64,000 nt of DNA from contig OX638377.1 of the NCBI GenBank assembly GCA_951813615.1, positions 2,108,001 to 2,172,000 of the forward strand, written 5' to 3'. The notes under the pieces were generated by a model that worked only from the letters and a program-made list of their open reading frames with translations, had not been told where the DNA came from and made no database searches. The translations under genes and the position numbers were made by a program. This DNA comes from an uncultured Latescibacterota bacterium. GTDB lineage: Bacteria; Latescibacterota; UBA2968; UBA8231. Shown here piece after piece: positions 24,076 through 33,129 of the stretch (position 1 is the stretch's first letter; each line of letters starts with the position of its first letter).

Positions 24076-26639
24076 ACCTGCGCCTCATTCTCTGTACCTT
24101 GTTGTTCTCCGCTCCGGTCTGGGCTCAGGGCTATCGCCTCGAGCCGAACCAGTTGATCATTAGCGAGAGCGACTGGCCGGAGTGGAATTTTCCCGCGGGC
24201 AGTGTGGATTTTAGCGCCGAAGGGGCTCGGCCCCATTTTGTGCAGCGGCAGATCAATGCCGCGCTGAACGCAGGGGCCTTCAGCCGCGAGGACGTGACCG
24301 GAGGCATCCGACGGGCGGGGACCAATTTCGTCGGGGCGGCGCAACTCATGGACGGGCTGGAAGAAACCTACTGGGAGCCGGAGCTGGACGCGCCGCTGCG
24401 CGACTGGTGGGTCGAGGTGGATCTGGGGAGGGTGGTGTGGGCCGAGAAAGTGGTGGTGAAATTTGTTGCCGAAGGGGTGGGCGATCCGTTTTTGCAGTTC
24501 AAGGTGCTCACCTCCAATGGCGACGAGGCCTTCCAGGGCAGTCAGAGCCTAGACTACCGGGTGGCCGGTCGCAGCGAGGGGTTGAACAAGACGCAGCGGG
24601 TTTTCGAATATGCTCTGCGTCCTGCCAAGTCGTCGGATCCGGGATTGAGTGGGGATTTAGTCCAGTATGTGCAGATCGTGGCCACGGCTAGTGATGGTCG
24701 TCGTGGTGCGGAGGTGAGCGCGTCTGGTTGGGAGGGTTTGCCGTCGTCGGATCGGGGGGATGTGCTTTATTTTCGTCGGGAGTCGTCGGGGGTGGAGCGG
24801 GAGGTGACGCAGGAGGAATATGAGACCATAAGCGATGCCCAATTGCGGGGCCCGATTCGCTATTATCGTTCGGAGCGTCCTCGGTTGGCGGAAGTGGAGG
24901 TGTGGACGGTGGGGGAGAATATTGGTTTGGGCTGGAAGGAGCGTGGAGGGTCGATCGAGGGATTTGGGGAAGCGGGCGGACAATCCAATATAGTTGACGG
25001 CGATTATACCACCGTCTGGAGTGCAGAAGCGGGATTTTCCACCAAGGGTATAGGCAGTCGGGATGACGATTTCACGGTGTTGATCAAGAACCGGGATCGG
25101 GATCTCTTATTGGACCTGGGCACCTGGTACTGGGTCGATCGCGCCTTTATTGTCTATGGCAGTGCCACATTCCCCAATTATGTACTCAATCTTTCGGATG
25201 GCAGTCTGGCGCCCGATGGTAGCCAGATATTTACATCTGTAGTTGCGCGCGGCAGAGACGATATCACGCTTGGCCGCGAGGCTCTTGCACCCGCCGGGTC
25301 GCTGCCGACGAATACGTTCATGCAGGCCAATATCTTCTCCCCCATAAAGGGACGCTTTTTCAGGTTCGACTATCGCGTAGTCACTACCGGGTTGATCCGT
25401 TCTGGCATAAAGGAGCTTCTGCTCTATGGCTCTGGTTTTCTTCCGCAGGTCACCCTGCAAACGCCGGCGATCGAGTTGGGAGATACCCCCCGCATTCTTT
25501 TCACCATCTCTTGGGAGGCCCAAACGCCGCCCGGCACTCAGCTACAGATCCGCACTCGGACCGGGAACCGACTCACCGAGGACAAGCATTTCTACGACAA
25601 ACAGGGGGTTGAAGTGGACGAGGCGGCCTATCGCAAGATGCTGTCGTTTCTGCGCGGGGATTCGACGGTCGCTTTTGTGCCCGACGAGACGGATTGGAGT
25701 CCGTGGAGTCCGTTTTACGAGCGAGCCGGCACGACTATCACCTCGCCTAGTCCTCGGCGCTATATCATGATTCAGGCTGCTCTGCTCTCGGATGATCCCA
25801 ACCAGGCGGCTGTATTGCGTCGCCTCAATATCGGCTTGAGGAATCCGCTGGTGCACCAGATTCTGGGCGAAATCGCGCCGCGCAGAGCCCAACAGAGCGG
25901 TCGCCGCGAGGCGTTCGCGTTGTCGCTGACCATTCCATCCAACGAGGCGGGCTCGGAGAGGCTGGGGTTCGATCAGGTGCTCTTTGAAGTGCCTCCGAGT
26001 GCCGAGGTGGAGTTGATGGATGTGACCGTGGGACTAGGGAGTGAACTGGAGGTGGGGGGAGGACAGGTGTACTCGGCGAGTGAACTGGAGATTAAAACCG
26101 GAGTTGATTCGTTATGGGTTCACCTGCCCGAGGTGGTCCGAGAGTCCGAGTCCGAGGTAGTACTGCGTTTTTCGAGTGTGTTCTATCTGGCGAGTAATGC
26201 CTTTCTGGTCTCGGTGGGCTTGGGCGAGGAAGGGGCGGTGGTGTGGCAGCGGGTGGACGCGACAACTTCGGGCGAGGGCCTGACCGTACTGACGCCGGTG
26301 GCCGGTGGACTGGTAGGCGATCTGAAGGTGCTGGGAAATCCGTTCACACCGAACGGAGATGGCATCAACGATGCGGTGAAATTCGTCTTCCCCGTATTTA
26401 AGATGCCGGGGCAGGCTTCGCTGATATTGGAGGTCTATGCGCTCGACGGATCGCTAGTGCACCGTCGAGCGCAGTCCGTAGCGCACGCCGCTGGTGTTCA
26501 GGAGGTGAGTTGGGATGGCCGGGACCGAGATGGAGTGCTGTTGCCGCCTGGCTTGTATATCTGTCGGGTCGGTCCAGAGGTGGACGCAGAGAGTGTTGGT
26601 GAATCCTCGGTGGCCACTGTCGTGGCTAGTGTGTACTGA
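24072..26639 (+). CDS. Large secreted discoidin-like protein (paralog C')
   Basis: The 855-aa protein has a signal MNLRLILCTLLFSAPVWAQ and the same domain order as the gene at 16766: LEPNQLIISESDWPEWNFP unit, discoidin-like domain, G/T-rich-encoded middle (residues about 200-297), second discoidin-like domain (SNIVDGDYTTVW), IRTRTG/SPSPRRYIMIQ region, Ig-like part, and NPFTPNGDGIND tail ending VVASVY. The two copies are near-identical over long stretches but diverge around residues 310-335 (ending in the ring SRDDDFTVLI here). ATG 24072 overlaps the previous stop, so the protein is co-translated with the membrane/spermidine-synthase-like protein. It converges on the minus-strand paralog. Confidence 0.78.
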   Translation: MNLRLILCTLLFSAPVWAQGYRLEPNQLIISESDWPEWNFPAGSVDFSAEGARPHFVQRQINAALNAGAFSREDVTGGIRRAGTNFVGAAQLMDGLEETYWEPELDAPLRDWWVEVDLGRVVWAEKVVVKFVAEGVGDPFLQFKVLTSNGDEAFQGSQSLDYRVAGRSEGLNKTQRVFEYALRPAKSSDPGLSGDLVQYVQIVATASDGRRGAEVSASGWEGLPSSDRGDVLYFRRESSGVEREVTQEEYETISDAQLRGPIRYYRSERPRLAEVEVWTVGENIGLGWKERGGSIEGFGEAGGQSNIVDGDYTTVWSAEAGFSTKGIGSRDDDFTVLIKNRDRDLLLDLGTWYWVDRAFIVYGSATFPNYVLNLSDGSLAPDGSQIFTSVVARGRDDITLGREALAPAGSLPTNTFMQANIFSPIKGRFFRFDYRVVTTGLIRSGIKELLLYGSGFLPQVTLQTPAIELGDTPRILFTISWEAQTPPGTQLQIRTRTGNRLTEDKHFYDKQGVEVDEAAYRKMLSFLRGDSTVAFVPDETDWSPWSPFYERAGTTITSPSPRRYIMIQAALLSDDPNQAAVLRRLNIGLRNPLVHQILGEIAPRRAQQSGRREAFALSLTIPSNEAGSERLGFDQVLFEVPPSAEVELMDVTVGLGSELEVGGGQVYSASELEIKTGVDSLWVHLPEVVRESESEVVLRFSSVFYLASNAFLVSVGLGEEGAVVWQRVDATTSGEGLTVLTPVAGGLVGDLKVLGNPFTPNGDGINDAVKFVFPVFKMPGQASLILEVYALDGSLVHRRAQSVAHAAGVQEVSWDGRDRDGVLLPPGLYICRVGPEVDAESVGESSVATVVASVY

Positions 26640-26660
26640 GAGTATAGACGCAAATTCCTC
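24072..26660 (+). repeat. Duplicated gene block, copy 2
   Basis: This is the partner of 16766-19343. The shared tail AGACGCAAATTCCTC ends at 26660, after which the sequence diverges. Confidence 0.85.
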
Positions 26661-26672
26661 GACAGGCACCTT

Positions 26673-28553
26673 TTAGTACGTCGCATACACGACACCAGTT
26701 TTTTCGACCTTTTCCCGGTCGGCATCGACCGAAACCCGATACAGGTAAATTCCCGGCGGCACCAAACCGCCGGTCTCATCCCGACCATCCCACGCCCGCT
26801 CGTACTCGCCGATCCCATCCGCGTCTGAATACACCCGCCGCACCCGGCGACCCGACAAGTCCCACACCTCCACCGCTACCTGCGCACTGCCCGTAATCTC
26901 CAAGATGTGATAGAAGATGCCTATCTCGTCGTTGCGACCATCGCCATTGGGCGTAAAAATGGTCGGCTCGACTCGCACCTGCAACAGCCTCTGCTCCTGC
27001 GCGGCGGTGGCCACCGACACCCGGTTGCCCTCGTATTTCGCCGTGGCGTCTCCCGGATTGACTCCCTGCGGCACCTCCAAAGGCTGGTCGCTGTCCGACA
27101 CTTGCGCCGCAAAGATTGCTCCGTAGCGCAGCACTTGTGCTGCAAAATCTACCTCGATCAGCGTCCCCGAATCCTGCTCTTGGAGGCGTGGGAAACTGAC
27201 CGCCAGCCGATGTGGCTCCTCGGCTTCTACTGTAAAGGTCACGGGCGCATCGCCGATGCGCACCGCCTCCACCGCGCTGATGATCGAGGAGGTCTCAATT
27301 TCCAACTGGTCAAAGCCGACATCTCCTGAGTGAATGGTCGGCCGCAACGCATAGGTGAAGGACGATTGCTGCCCTACTTTTGCTTCGACCGGCCAGACCT
27401 CGCCCACTAGATTCGTCGCCACCGGCTCGGAGGCGCGCAACTCTACGAAGCCCACCCGGCCGCCGGCGTCTTCACGGGGCAGAAAGTCGATCTTGAACTG
27501 GAAGTAGCGTCTGGGGCTCGTCGACACCATCGGCGTGCCGCTGCTGTCGGCAAAGTCGTAGGGGGCTGACCAAAAGGTCCAGTGGTCGAGGTCGTGGGTG
27601 ATGCCGGCCCGTTCATTGAGTTTGAGACCTTTGTAGCCAGCGCGACTCACCTTGGCTTTGCTGCCGCGGCCGGTGAAACGCCAAAACACGTCCGCATCGT
27701 CGTCTAAGCCGCTACGGGTCCGGATGAGGACTTGGGCTCCAGGCTCCTGAACCCCGGACCAGCGCAGGTCTCCCCAAGCCATGGGCCGCTCGAAATCGAT
27801 GACATCGGAAATATAAGTGGCCTGTTTGACGAACCCCTTGGCATAGACTTCTATTTCGTTCACTTCCCAGTCCGTGTTGTGCTCGGCCAAGGCCACTTGG
27901 ACAAACTCTACTGCCTCGTGCGATGGGATGGGAATGTCGAGGATTTGCTCCCGGTTGTCTCTCACTTCGACAATATAGGGCGATTTCGGCGGAACGATGC
28001 CGTAGTTGACTATGGGTCGCGGGCCGAGGTGGACGCGGAGGATGCCCACGGTTCGGCCTGGGTCGGTAAACCCGGATATCACCCGAAGTCGGTCGATGTT
28101 GTAGAGACCGCCTAGGTAGATATTGGCCGTGCCCGCCCGACTGAAATCATCGGTGCAGGCTCCAGATCTGATACTGTGTTCGGCGCACAGATACTTTTCC
28201 GCCAGCCAGAAAGTACCCGTATCACCATCCCACACTTCTCTATTTATATTGGCCCTTAAATGTGCCCCTCCTTTTTCTTCGATTCCGGGTGCTATATTGA
28301 AGTCTGGATTGCGTTTGAGAGGCTGGATACCGGCACTATCCACGTTCAAGTCGATGATTTCCCCATGAGGTTCGGCATCGAAATCCATCCAGTTTAACTG
28401 TATGAAGTCCACCCCGTCTCGGCCTTCCTCAGGAGGTTTGGGCCGATCTTCACCGCCGAACCGGTAAATGGTTAGACCCGAGGCCGGCTCAACCCCAAAA
28501 CCGATCGCTAAAGAAAAAACCCAGAATAGGGAAAGAAATCGTGCTATTTCCAT
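26673..28553 (-). CDS. Secreted discoidin-like protein with FlgD/CHU_C-like tail (paralog D)
   Basis: The 626-aa protein has a signal peptide ending PASG and the motif LTIYRFGGEDRPKPPEE. It carries a discoidin-like module with WDGDTGTFWLAEKY, the beta region VLIRTRSG, WTFWSAPYDFADSSGT and SPRRYFQFKIDF, an Ig-like part VGEVWPVEAKVG, and a C-terminal TIFTPNGDGRND domain ending GVVYATY. It lies on the opposite strand, 33 bp from the end of paralog C', with no obvious terminator between them. It is closest to paralog B in layout. A TACAAT box on its strand at 28571-28576 is a weak promoter candidate. Confidence 0.75.
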   Translation of the reverse strand: MEIARFLSLFWVFSLAIGFGVEPASGLTIYRFGGEDRPKPPEEGRDGVDFIQLNWMDFDAEPHGEIIDLNVDSAGIQPLKRNPDFNIAPGIEEKGGAHLRANINREVWDGDTGTFWLAEKYLCAEHSIRSGACTDDFSRAGTANIYLGGLYNIDRLRVISGFTDPGRTVGILRVHLGPRPIVNYGIVPPKSPYIVEVRDNREQILDIPIPSHEAVEFVQVALAEHNTDWEVNEIEVYAKGFVKQATYISDVIDFERPMAWGDLRWSGVQEPGAQVLIRTRSGLDDDADVFWRFTGRGSKAKVSRAGYKGLKLNERAGITHDLDHWTFWSAPYDFADSSGTPMVSTSPRRYFQFKIDFLPREDAGGRVGFVELRASEPVATNLVGEVWPVEAKVGQQSSFTYALRPTIHSGDVGFDQLEIETSSIISAVEAVRIGDAPVTFTVEAEEPHRLAVSFPRLQEQDSGTLIEVDFAAQVLRYGAIFAAQVSDSDQPLEVPQGVNPGDATAKYEGNRVSVATAAQEQRLLQVRVEPTIFTPNGDGRNDEIGIFYHILEITGSAQVAVEVWDLSGRRVRRVYSDADGIGEYERAWDGRDETGGLVPPGIYLYRVSVDADREKVEKTGVVYATY

Positions 28554-28863
28554 CGACGTTCATCCCGCAAATTGTATCTCGGAAGATAGCGTTGAAAGGG
28601 CGTTGTGTCATCTTTTTCTCGCCGCTAGTTGGAGGTTCCAGTCGTTGAAACTGGCTTGTGGCGATGTAGAGGGTACCCGGTCGGTGCGCTCGCGCTCGGG
28701 CCGATGGGTAGGTTTTCGGATAGGCTGTTAGTATCTTTATCGTCAATCGTTGGTGAAAATTCAACCTGCTGGCTCAGTGGTGTGAAAGGGGTCTGGTGAA
28801 GTGCTGAACGGCGAGGTTCAAGCGCGCTGGGTTGTTGCTCTCCAGCATCGGGGGAAATCGATC
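28554..28863. other. Divergent intergenic region
   Basis: This spacer lies between two divergent genes. It holds a TACAAT-like -10 box for the minus strand (28571-28576) and a short inverted repeat CCAGT/ACTGG (28638-28642 and 28650-28654). On the plus strand it has AAGGGG before an alternative GTG start at 28801. I see no RNA gene or mobile-element end. Confidence 0.4.
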
Positions 28864-30525
28864 GTGACGCCAAAGCGAATATCAGTCCTTGTTTTCTCAG
28901 TAGCGGCAACCATGTATTGGGCGTGTGGCACCGCAGAGCACCCGCCAGACCAAGCCCAAGAATCGCCGCAAAATCAGCCTCTGCTCCTCGGCCGCATCGA
29001 CTTTCCCACTTCCGGTGCGCCCGCGGCCCAAGAGGAGTTTGAACTAGGGGTGCTGGCACTGCACAGTTTCTGGTACGAGGAGGCACGGGACCACTTTCGC
29101 AAGGCACGGGAACTGGACCCCAGTTTTGCCATGGCCTACTGGGGCGAGGCCATGACGCACGATGCGCCGCTACAGGGCCCCCGGGGCGTGCAGGATTCAA
29201 AGGCCGGCCAAGCAATTCTCGACCAGTTGGACGAACTGCAAGCGCAGGAAAAGCTGCAATGGACCGTGCGTGAACAGGGATTCGTCGATGCGCTGCGGCC
29301 GCTCTACCGCGAGCGAGGCAGCCCAAAAGGTCGCCGGGCTTTTGCCGCGGCCATGGAACAACTCGCCGCGCGCTACCCGGACGACGACGAAGCGGTCGTC
29401 TTCGCGGCATTGGCCCGCATGAGCGCCGCCCGAGTCCAAAGGGGATTTACTTGGGACGATTCCGCGTTTGTGGAGCCGCTCGCCGCCATTTTGGAGGAAG
29501 TGTACCAGCGTCGGCCGGAGCATCCCGGCGTCGTGCACTATCTCATCCACATGTACGACTCGCGCACCTTCGCCCATAGGGGCTTGGACTTGGCCCGGTT
29601 CTATGCTCGTCTAGCGCCGGCTTCGTCGCACGCGCTGCACATGCCGAGCCACATTTTTCGCTGGCTCGGCATGTGGGAGGAGATGGCCGCTTCAAATGAG
29701 GATTCCTACGCGGCGACTGTACAGTGGCAGGAGCGGACGGGTCGCCCTCTGTATAAGCGCGATTTCCATTCGATCGATTGGTTGTTGGACGCCTATTTGA
29801 AGCTCGGTCGTTTGCAGGATGCCCAGGGTCTAATTGACGAATTCGACGCCGTTGTGCGCGAAGCCCAGCGACGAGGCGAGAAACTGGATCTCATCCCCTA
29901 CAATGCGATCATGTTCAAAAGCCGGTACCAACGGGTCGCGCTGGCCGTGGGCCACACCGACGTGCGACTGCCGGTCACAGAGGAAGTCGATGTGGCCTCC
30001 ATGCGGCCGGGCCAGGGCGCGCGCTTTATTGGCTATCGCGCTGCGGTGGCGGGGCAGGACTCGCTGTTTCGCCTCTCCGTCGGACGCGTGCGGGCCTACT
30101 CGCACATGCCGGTCTTGGGGAGATTCAAAAATTACCTTCAGGCCGTGGCCCACTACCTCGACGCCGTCCACGCCCGGGCGCGCGGCGATGCCACTGCCGC
30201 GCTGGAGTCGGCTCGACGGGCCATGGAAGGGGAGCGACTGGAAAAAGTCCCGCCCGACATTTTGGGCAGTGAGCTATACGCGGAACTGCTCGTAGAGCAA
30301 GGCCATGCGCAAAAGGCTCGCTCGTTGTTTGCCCAGCTCTTAGAGATGCGGCCGCAGGACCCGCTGTACGTGCTCGGTTTGGCGCGGGCCGAAGCGGCAC
30401 TAGGCAACGGGGGAGAAGCCGTGCGTTTTTATCGCGAACTCCTCGACATCTGGCGCAATGCCGATGCCGATTTGCCCGCGCTCAAAGAGGCGCAGGATTA
30501 CGTTCAGCAACACGGCGCTCAATGA
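28864..30525 (+). CDS. TPR-repeat lipoprotein
   Basis: The 553-aa protein starts at GTG 28864 in my reading, because translation then gives a compact lipoprotein signal ending YWAC (Cys21) with GGGGGA upstream; an in-frame GTG at 28801 would add 21 residues before it. The body consists of tetratricopeptide helices: FELGVLALHSFWYEEARDHF, ARELDPSFAMAYWGEAM, a central HYLIHMYDS and HALHMPSHIFRWLGMW section, and two typical TPRs at the C-terminus (LLVEQGHAQKARSLFAQLLE). Homologous TPR lipoproteins are widespread and uncharacterised. Periplasmic scaffolding is likely. A small hairpin follows and overlaps the next gene's ribosome site. Confidence 0.78.
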   Translation: MTPKRISVLVFSVAATMYWACGTAEHPPDQAQESPQNQPLLLGRIDFPTSGAPAAQEEFELGVLALHSFWYEEARDHFRKARELDPSFAMAYWGEAMTHDAPLQGPRGVQDSKAGQAILDQLDELQAQEKLQWTVREQGFVDALRPLYRERGSPKGRRAFAAAMEQLAARYPDDDEAVVFAALARMSAARVQRGFTWDDSAFVEPLAAILEEVYQRRPEHPGVVHYLIHMYDSRTFAHRGLDLARFYARLAPASSHALHMPSHIFRWLGMWEEMAASNEDSYAATVQWQERTGRPLYKRDFHSIDWLLDAYLKLGRLQDAQGLIDEFDAVVREAQRRGEKLDLIPYNAIMFKSRYQRVALAVGHTDVRLPVTEEVDVASMRPGQGARFIGYRAAVAGQDSLFRLSVGRVRAYSHMPVLGRFKNYLQAVAHYLDAVHARARGDATAALESARRAMEGERLEKVPPDILGSELYAELLVEQGHAQKARSLFAQLLEMRPQDPLYVLGLARAEAALGNGGEAVRFYRELLDIWRNADADLPALKEAQDYVQQHGAQ

Positions 30526-30533
30526 GCCATTGA

Positions 30534-30558
30534 CCCTCGCCCTGTGCGAGAGGGAGGA
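30534..30558 (+). promoter_or_regulatory. Hairpin overlapping the Shine-Dalgarno of the DUF4091-like gene
   Basis: CCCTCGC (30534-30540) pairs with GCGAG-A-GG (30546-30553, one bulged A) around the loop CCTGT. The 3' arm runs into the GGGAGGA ribosome site (30552-30558) of the gene at 30564. It may reduce translation initiation. Confidence 0.35.
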
Positions 30559-30563
30559 ATCGG

Positions 30564-32996
30564 ATGCATAGCTGGCAAGTGTGTTGTATCGTCGCCTTGG
30601 GCATAGCCACGGCGACAGGCTCCAGTGCTGATACAGTAATAGAGCCGCTGGCGGGAACGAACCTAGCCTTGGGCAAGAGCGCGACTTTTTCTTTAGAGCC
30701 CAACTATAGCTTGTGTGCCGGGGGCGATGAGACCGATCTGTTCGACGGCGAGTTCTGGCAGCCCGGCGACACTGGCTTCTGGACCGACAAGGGAACAGTC
30801 GGCTGGCAATTCGGCCGCAAGCCCGGCGTCCTCATCTCGCTCGACCTGGGGGATGTTTACTCTATCGATGCTCTTGGTTTTGACACCACTTCCGGCGCGT
30901 CCCAGGTCACCTTTCCCGCGGCGCTCTTCGCCTATGTGTCCGACGACGGCCAGACTTGGCACTATGTGGCCGATCTGATCAATGAGGCCATTCCCCAGGA
31001 CCAATACGTGCGCCATCGCTTTGTCGCCCGGGGTCTGAAAACCCGCGGGCGCCATTTGGCAATATACGTTGCCAAGGGTGGCTTTTACGGGTTCGTGGAC
31101 GAAATTGAGGTGATGCAGGGCCACGGCGACCCGGCGGCTGTTTCTTTCGCAAAGGCCGGAATCGACCGAGACGCGATCGAAAGTGACGCTTTAAAACGCG
31201 CCGAGAGCGCTGTGCAGAAGAATATCGACCTCTACTTTGTCCAAGCTGCCCGCGATCAGGTGATGTCCATACAGGGAGCAGACGCGGCCGCTATTCTGCG
31301 CCAACTTGGAACCTTGGAACGCGTTGCTTTCGCCGGCAGCGGTGGCGAAGAAATGGATTACTCCAAGGGACTGCCTCACACCGAGGTCGGTCGTAGAATT
31401 TGCGCGGCGATGGGTGCCTATTTTAGCCGCCGCGATGACCGAGTTGCGATCATTTGGCAGCCGACCGACTCGATGTGGTCGCACCGAACCAACCCGTTTG
31501 CACGGCCGGTAACCGAGGTCGCGCCCAAGTTGCACGCGGACATGATGATCGGCGAGTACGAACCGGTCGCTTTCAACGTGTCGAACAATACCACTGAGCC
31601 GCTGACGATTCAGGTCGAAGTGGGCGCATTGCGAGGGATTGAGGGAGGGGATGTCTGGCCGGACGCGCAGATTACACGGCATATTGCAACCCATGTCGTG
31701 GGTAGTGGATTCCTGTTTTTCGACGACGCTTTACCTCCCCTCGAAGATGGCGGCGCGATCTTGCCACCGGGCATGACGCGCCAAGTGTGGCTGGTGCTCC
31801 ACTCGCGGGGCCTCAAGCCGCAACAGTACGAGGGCAAGGTCGCGGTCACCGTCGGCGATGCGCACTTTGAGATTCCGCTCAGCGCCACGGTGTTCCCGGT
31901 GGAAATGCCAGCCGATCCGACGTATATCGCCCAGTCGTGGGGCTACTTTACTTGGACGCCATCGCAGGGGTACGAGCAGCAGGCCGCTGCGGAACTCGAG
32001 CGCTGCTATGCCAACGCCCATGTGCTGCACCACGCGTACATCCCCTGGCCCAAGGTCGATAAGGCGACTGGTGAGCTGGTCCGACCGATTGAGGTTGATT
32101 TCGCCAAACTCGACGAGATGCTCGCGTACCGGCCCTACGTGAGACAGTGGCTGCTGTGGACCGGTTTTGAATTCGGCTACATGGACCTCAATTATCACCG
32201 CGCGACCGATGTGCCAAAGGTCGGCACTCCCGAACACGAAGTCCTGTTCAAGGAGTGGGTGCGGCAAATCCGCGACCACATGCAGGCGAGGGGCTTTCCG
32301 ACGGAGAAATGGGCCTTTTACTGGGTCGATGAACCCGGCGACGAGGGATTTGAGAAATACATTATCCCGTCGTCGAAGTTTGCCAAGGAAGTCGATCCGA
32401 CGATCCTCATTTGGGAGGATCATCAGATTTCGCTGGAGATGCTGGAAAAGTATCCCGATGCCATTGATATCCACTGCTGTCCGCTAAAGTACTACCGCCA
32501 AAACCCCGAAATTCTCGCCCACGTGCTGGCGGAAGAACACGCCGGCTCCCAGTACGTGGTGGGAAGTTCCAAAGCCAGCGATCCCCACCGGTACTATCGC
32601 CTGCACCACATGGCCACCGTCGAGTTGGGGTTGGACGGTGCTGGCATGTGGGTCTGGGGAGACGACGGTGGACAGTTCAACGACTACGCGGGCCGCTATC
32701 CAAGCTACGGCATGGTCTATGCCACCGAGCAGGGGCCAATCACTAGCAAGCGGCGGGAGGCCTGGCGCGAAGGCATTGAAGATGTCGAATTGTGGCGCCA
32801 TTTGGGCAGCATCGCGGCAAAAACCGGCGATGCAGGTCTGGCACAGCTCCATCGGGAAGGTCCGGGCCGCTTGGTCAACAGGCAGGATGGCCGGGCCGAT
32901 TTGGTACAGGTGGACCTGCACAGCGGCACGCCCGAGGAATTGCTCGAGATGCGGCTGGAGGTGCTGAAAGCCGTGGCTACGGCTCTGAAAAAATAA
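30564..32996 (+). CDS. Secreted DUF4091-type putative glycoside hydrolase with discoidin-like N-domain
   Basis: The 810-aa product has a signal peptide ending SSAD, an N-terminal discoidin/F5-8C-like domain (NLALGKSATFSLEPNY, LISLDLGDVYSIDALGF; about 32-175), a middle beta region (about 310-445) and a C-terminal TIM-barrel-like part. Acid-containing motifs there include WAFYWVDEPGDEG and the family-type ending GAGMWVWGDD and REAWREGIEDVEL, characteristic of DUF4091 proteins. Glu in WVDEPGDE is a plausible catalytic acid. The expected role is binding and hydrolysis of an external glycan; the substrate is unknown. A strong GGGAGGA precedes ATG 30564. Confidence 0.75.
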   Translation: MHSWQVCCIVALGIATATGSSADTVIEPLAGTNLALGKSATFSLEPNYSLCAGGDETDLFDGEFWQPGDTGFWTDKGTVGWQFGRKPGVLISLDLGDVYSIDALGFDTTSGASQVTFPAALFAYVSDDGQTWHYVADLINEAIPQDQYVRHRFVARGLKTRGRHLAIYVAKGGFYGFVDEIEVMQGHGDPAAVSFAKAGIDRDAIESDALKRAESAVQKNIDLYFVQAARDQVMSIQGADAAAILRQLGTLERVAFAGSGGEEMDYSKGLPHTEVGRRICAAMGAYFSRRDDRVAIIWQPTDSMWSHRTNPFARPVTEVAPKLHADMMIGEYEPVAFNVSNNTTEPLTIQVEVGALRGIEGGDVWPDAQITRHIATHVVGSGFLFFDDALPPLEDGGAILPPGMTRQVWLVLHSRGLKPQQYEGKVAVTVGDAHFEIPLSATVFPVEMPADPTYIAQSWGYFTWTPSQGYEQQAAAELERCYANAHVLHHAYIPWPKVDKATGELVRPIEVDFAKLDEMLAYRPYVRQWLLWTGFEFGYMDLNYHRATDVPKVGTPEHEVLFKEWVRQIRDHMQARGFPTEKWAFYWVDEPGDEGFEKYIIPSSKFAKEVDPTILIWEDHQISLEMLEKYPDAIDIHCCPLKYYRQNPEILAHVLAEEHAGSQYVVGSSKASDPHRYYRLHHMATVELGLDGAGMWVWGDDGGQFNDYAGRYPSYGMVYATEQGPITSKRREAWREGIEDVELWRHLGSIAAKTGDAGLAQLHREGPGRLVNRQDGRADLVQVDLHSGTPEELLEMRLEVLKAVATALKK

Positions 32997-33007
32997 AAGG
33001 AGCTAGC

Positions 33008-33118
33008 GTGATAACCGCAGCACAGATAGCCCACTATCTTTCGGAGGCCTTCTTCCACAGTAAAAGCCCGCGCATCCAGCGTCTAGTCGCGCAGTGGGTC
33101 GAACTCGGGCTACCTTAG
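33008..33118 (+). CDS. 36-aa small ORF between two larger genes
   Basis: A GTG start at 33008 has an excellent AAAGGAG six bases upstream, and the frame ends at TAG 33116-33118. That TAG lies inside the AGGAGG ribosome site of the following gene, which suggests coupling. The peptide (MITAAQIAHYLSEAFF, then a basic SKSPRIQRLVAQWVEL) is a probable amphipathic helix pair. I do not recognise it. It could be a functional microprotein or the remnant of a degraded gene. Confidence 0.45.
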   Translation: MITAAQIAHYLSEAFFHSKSPRIQRLVAQWVELGLP

Positions 33119-33129
33119 GAGGGCAATCG

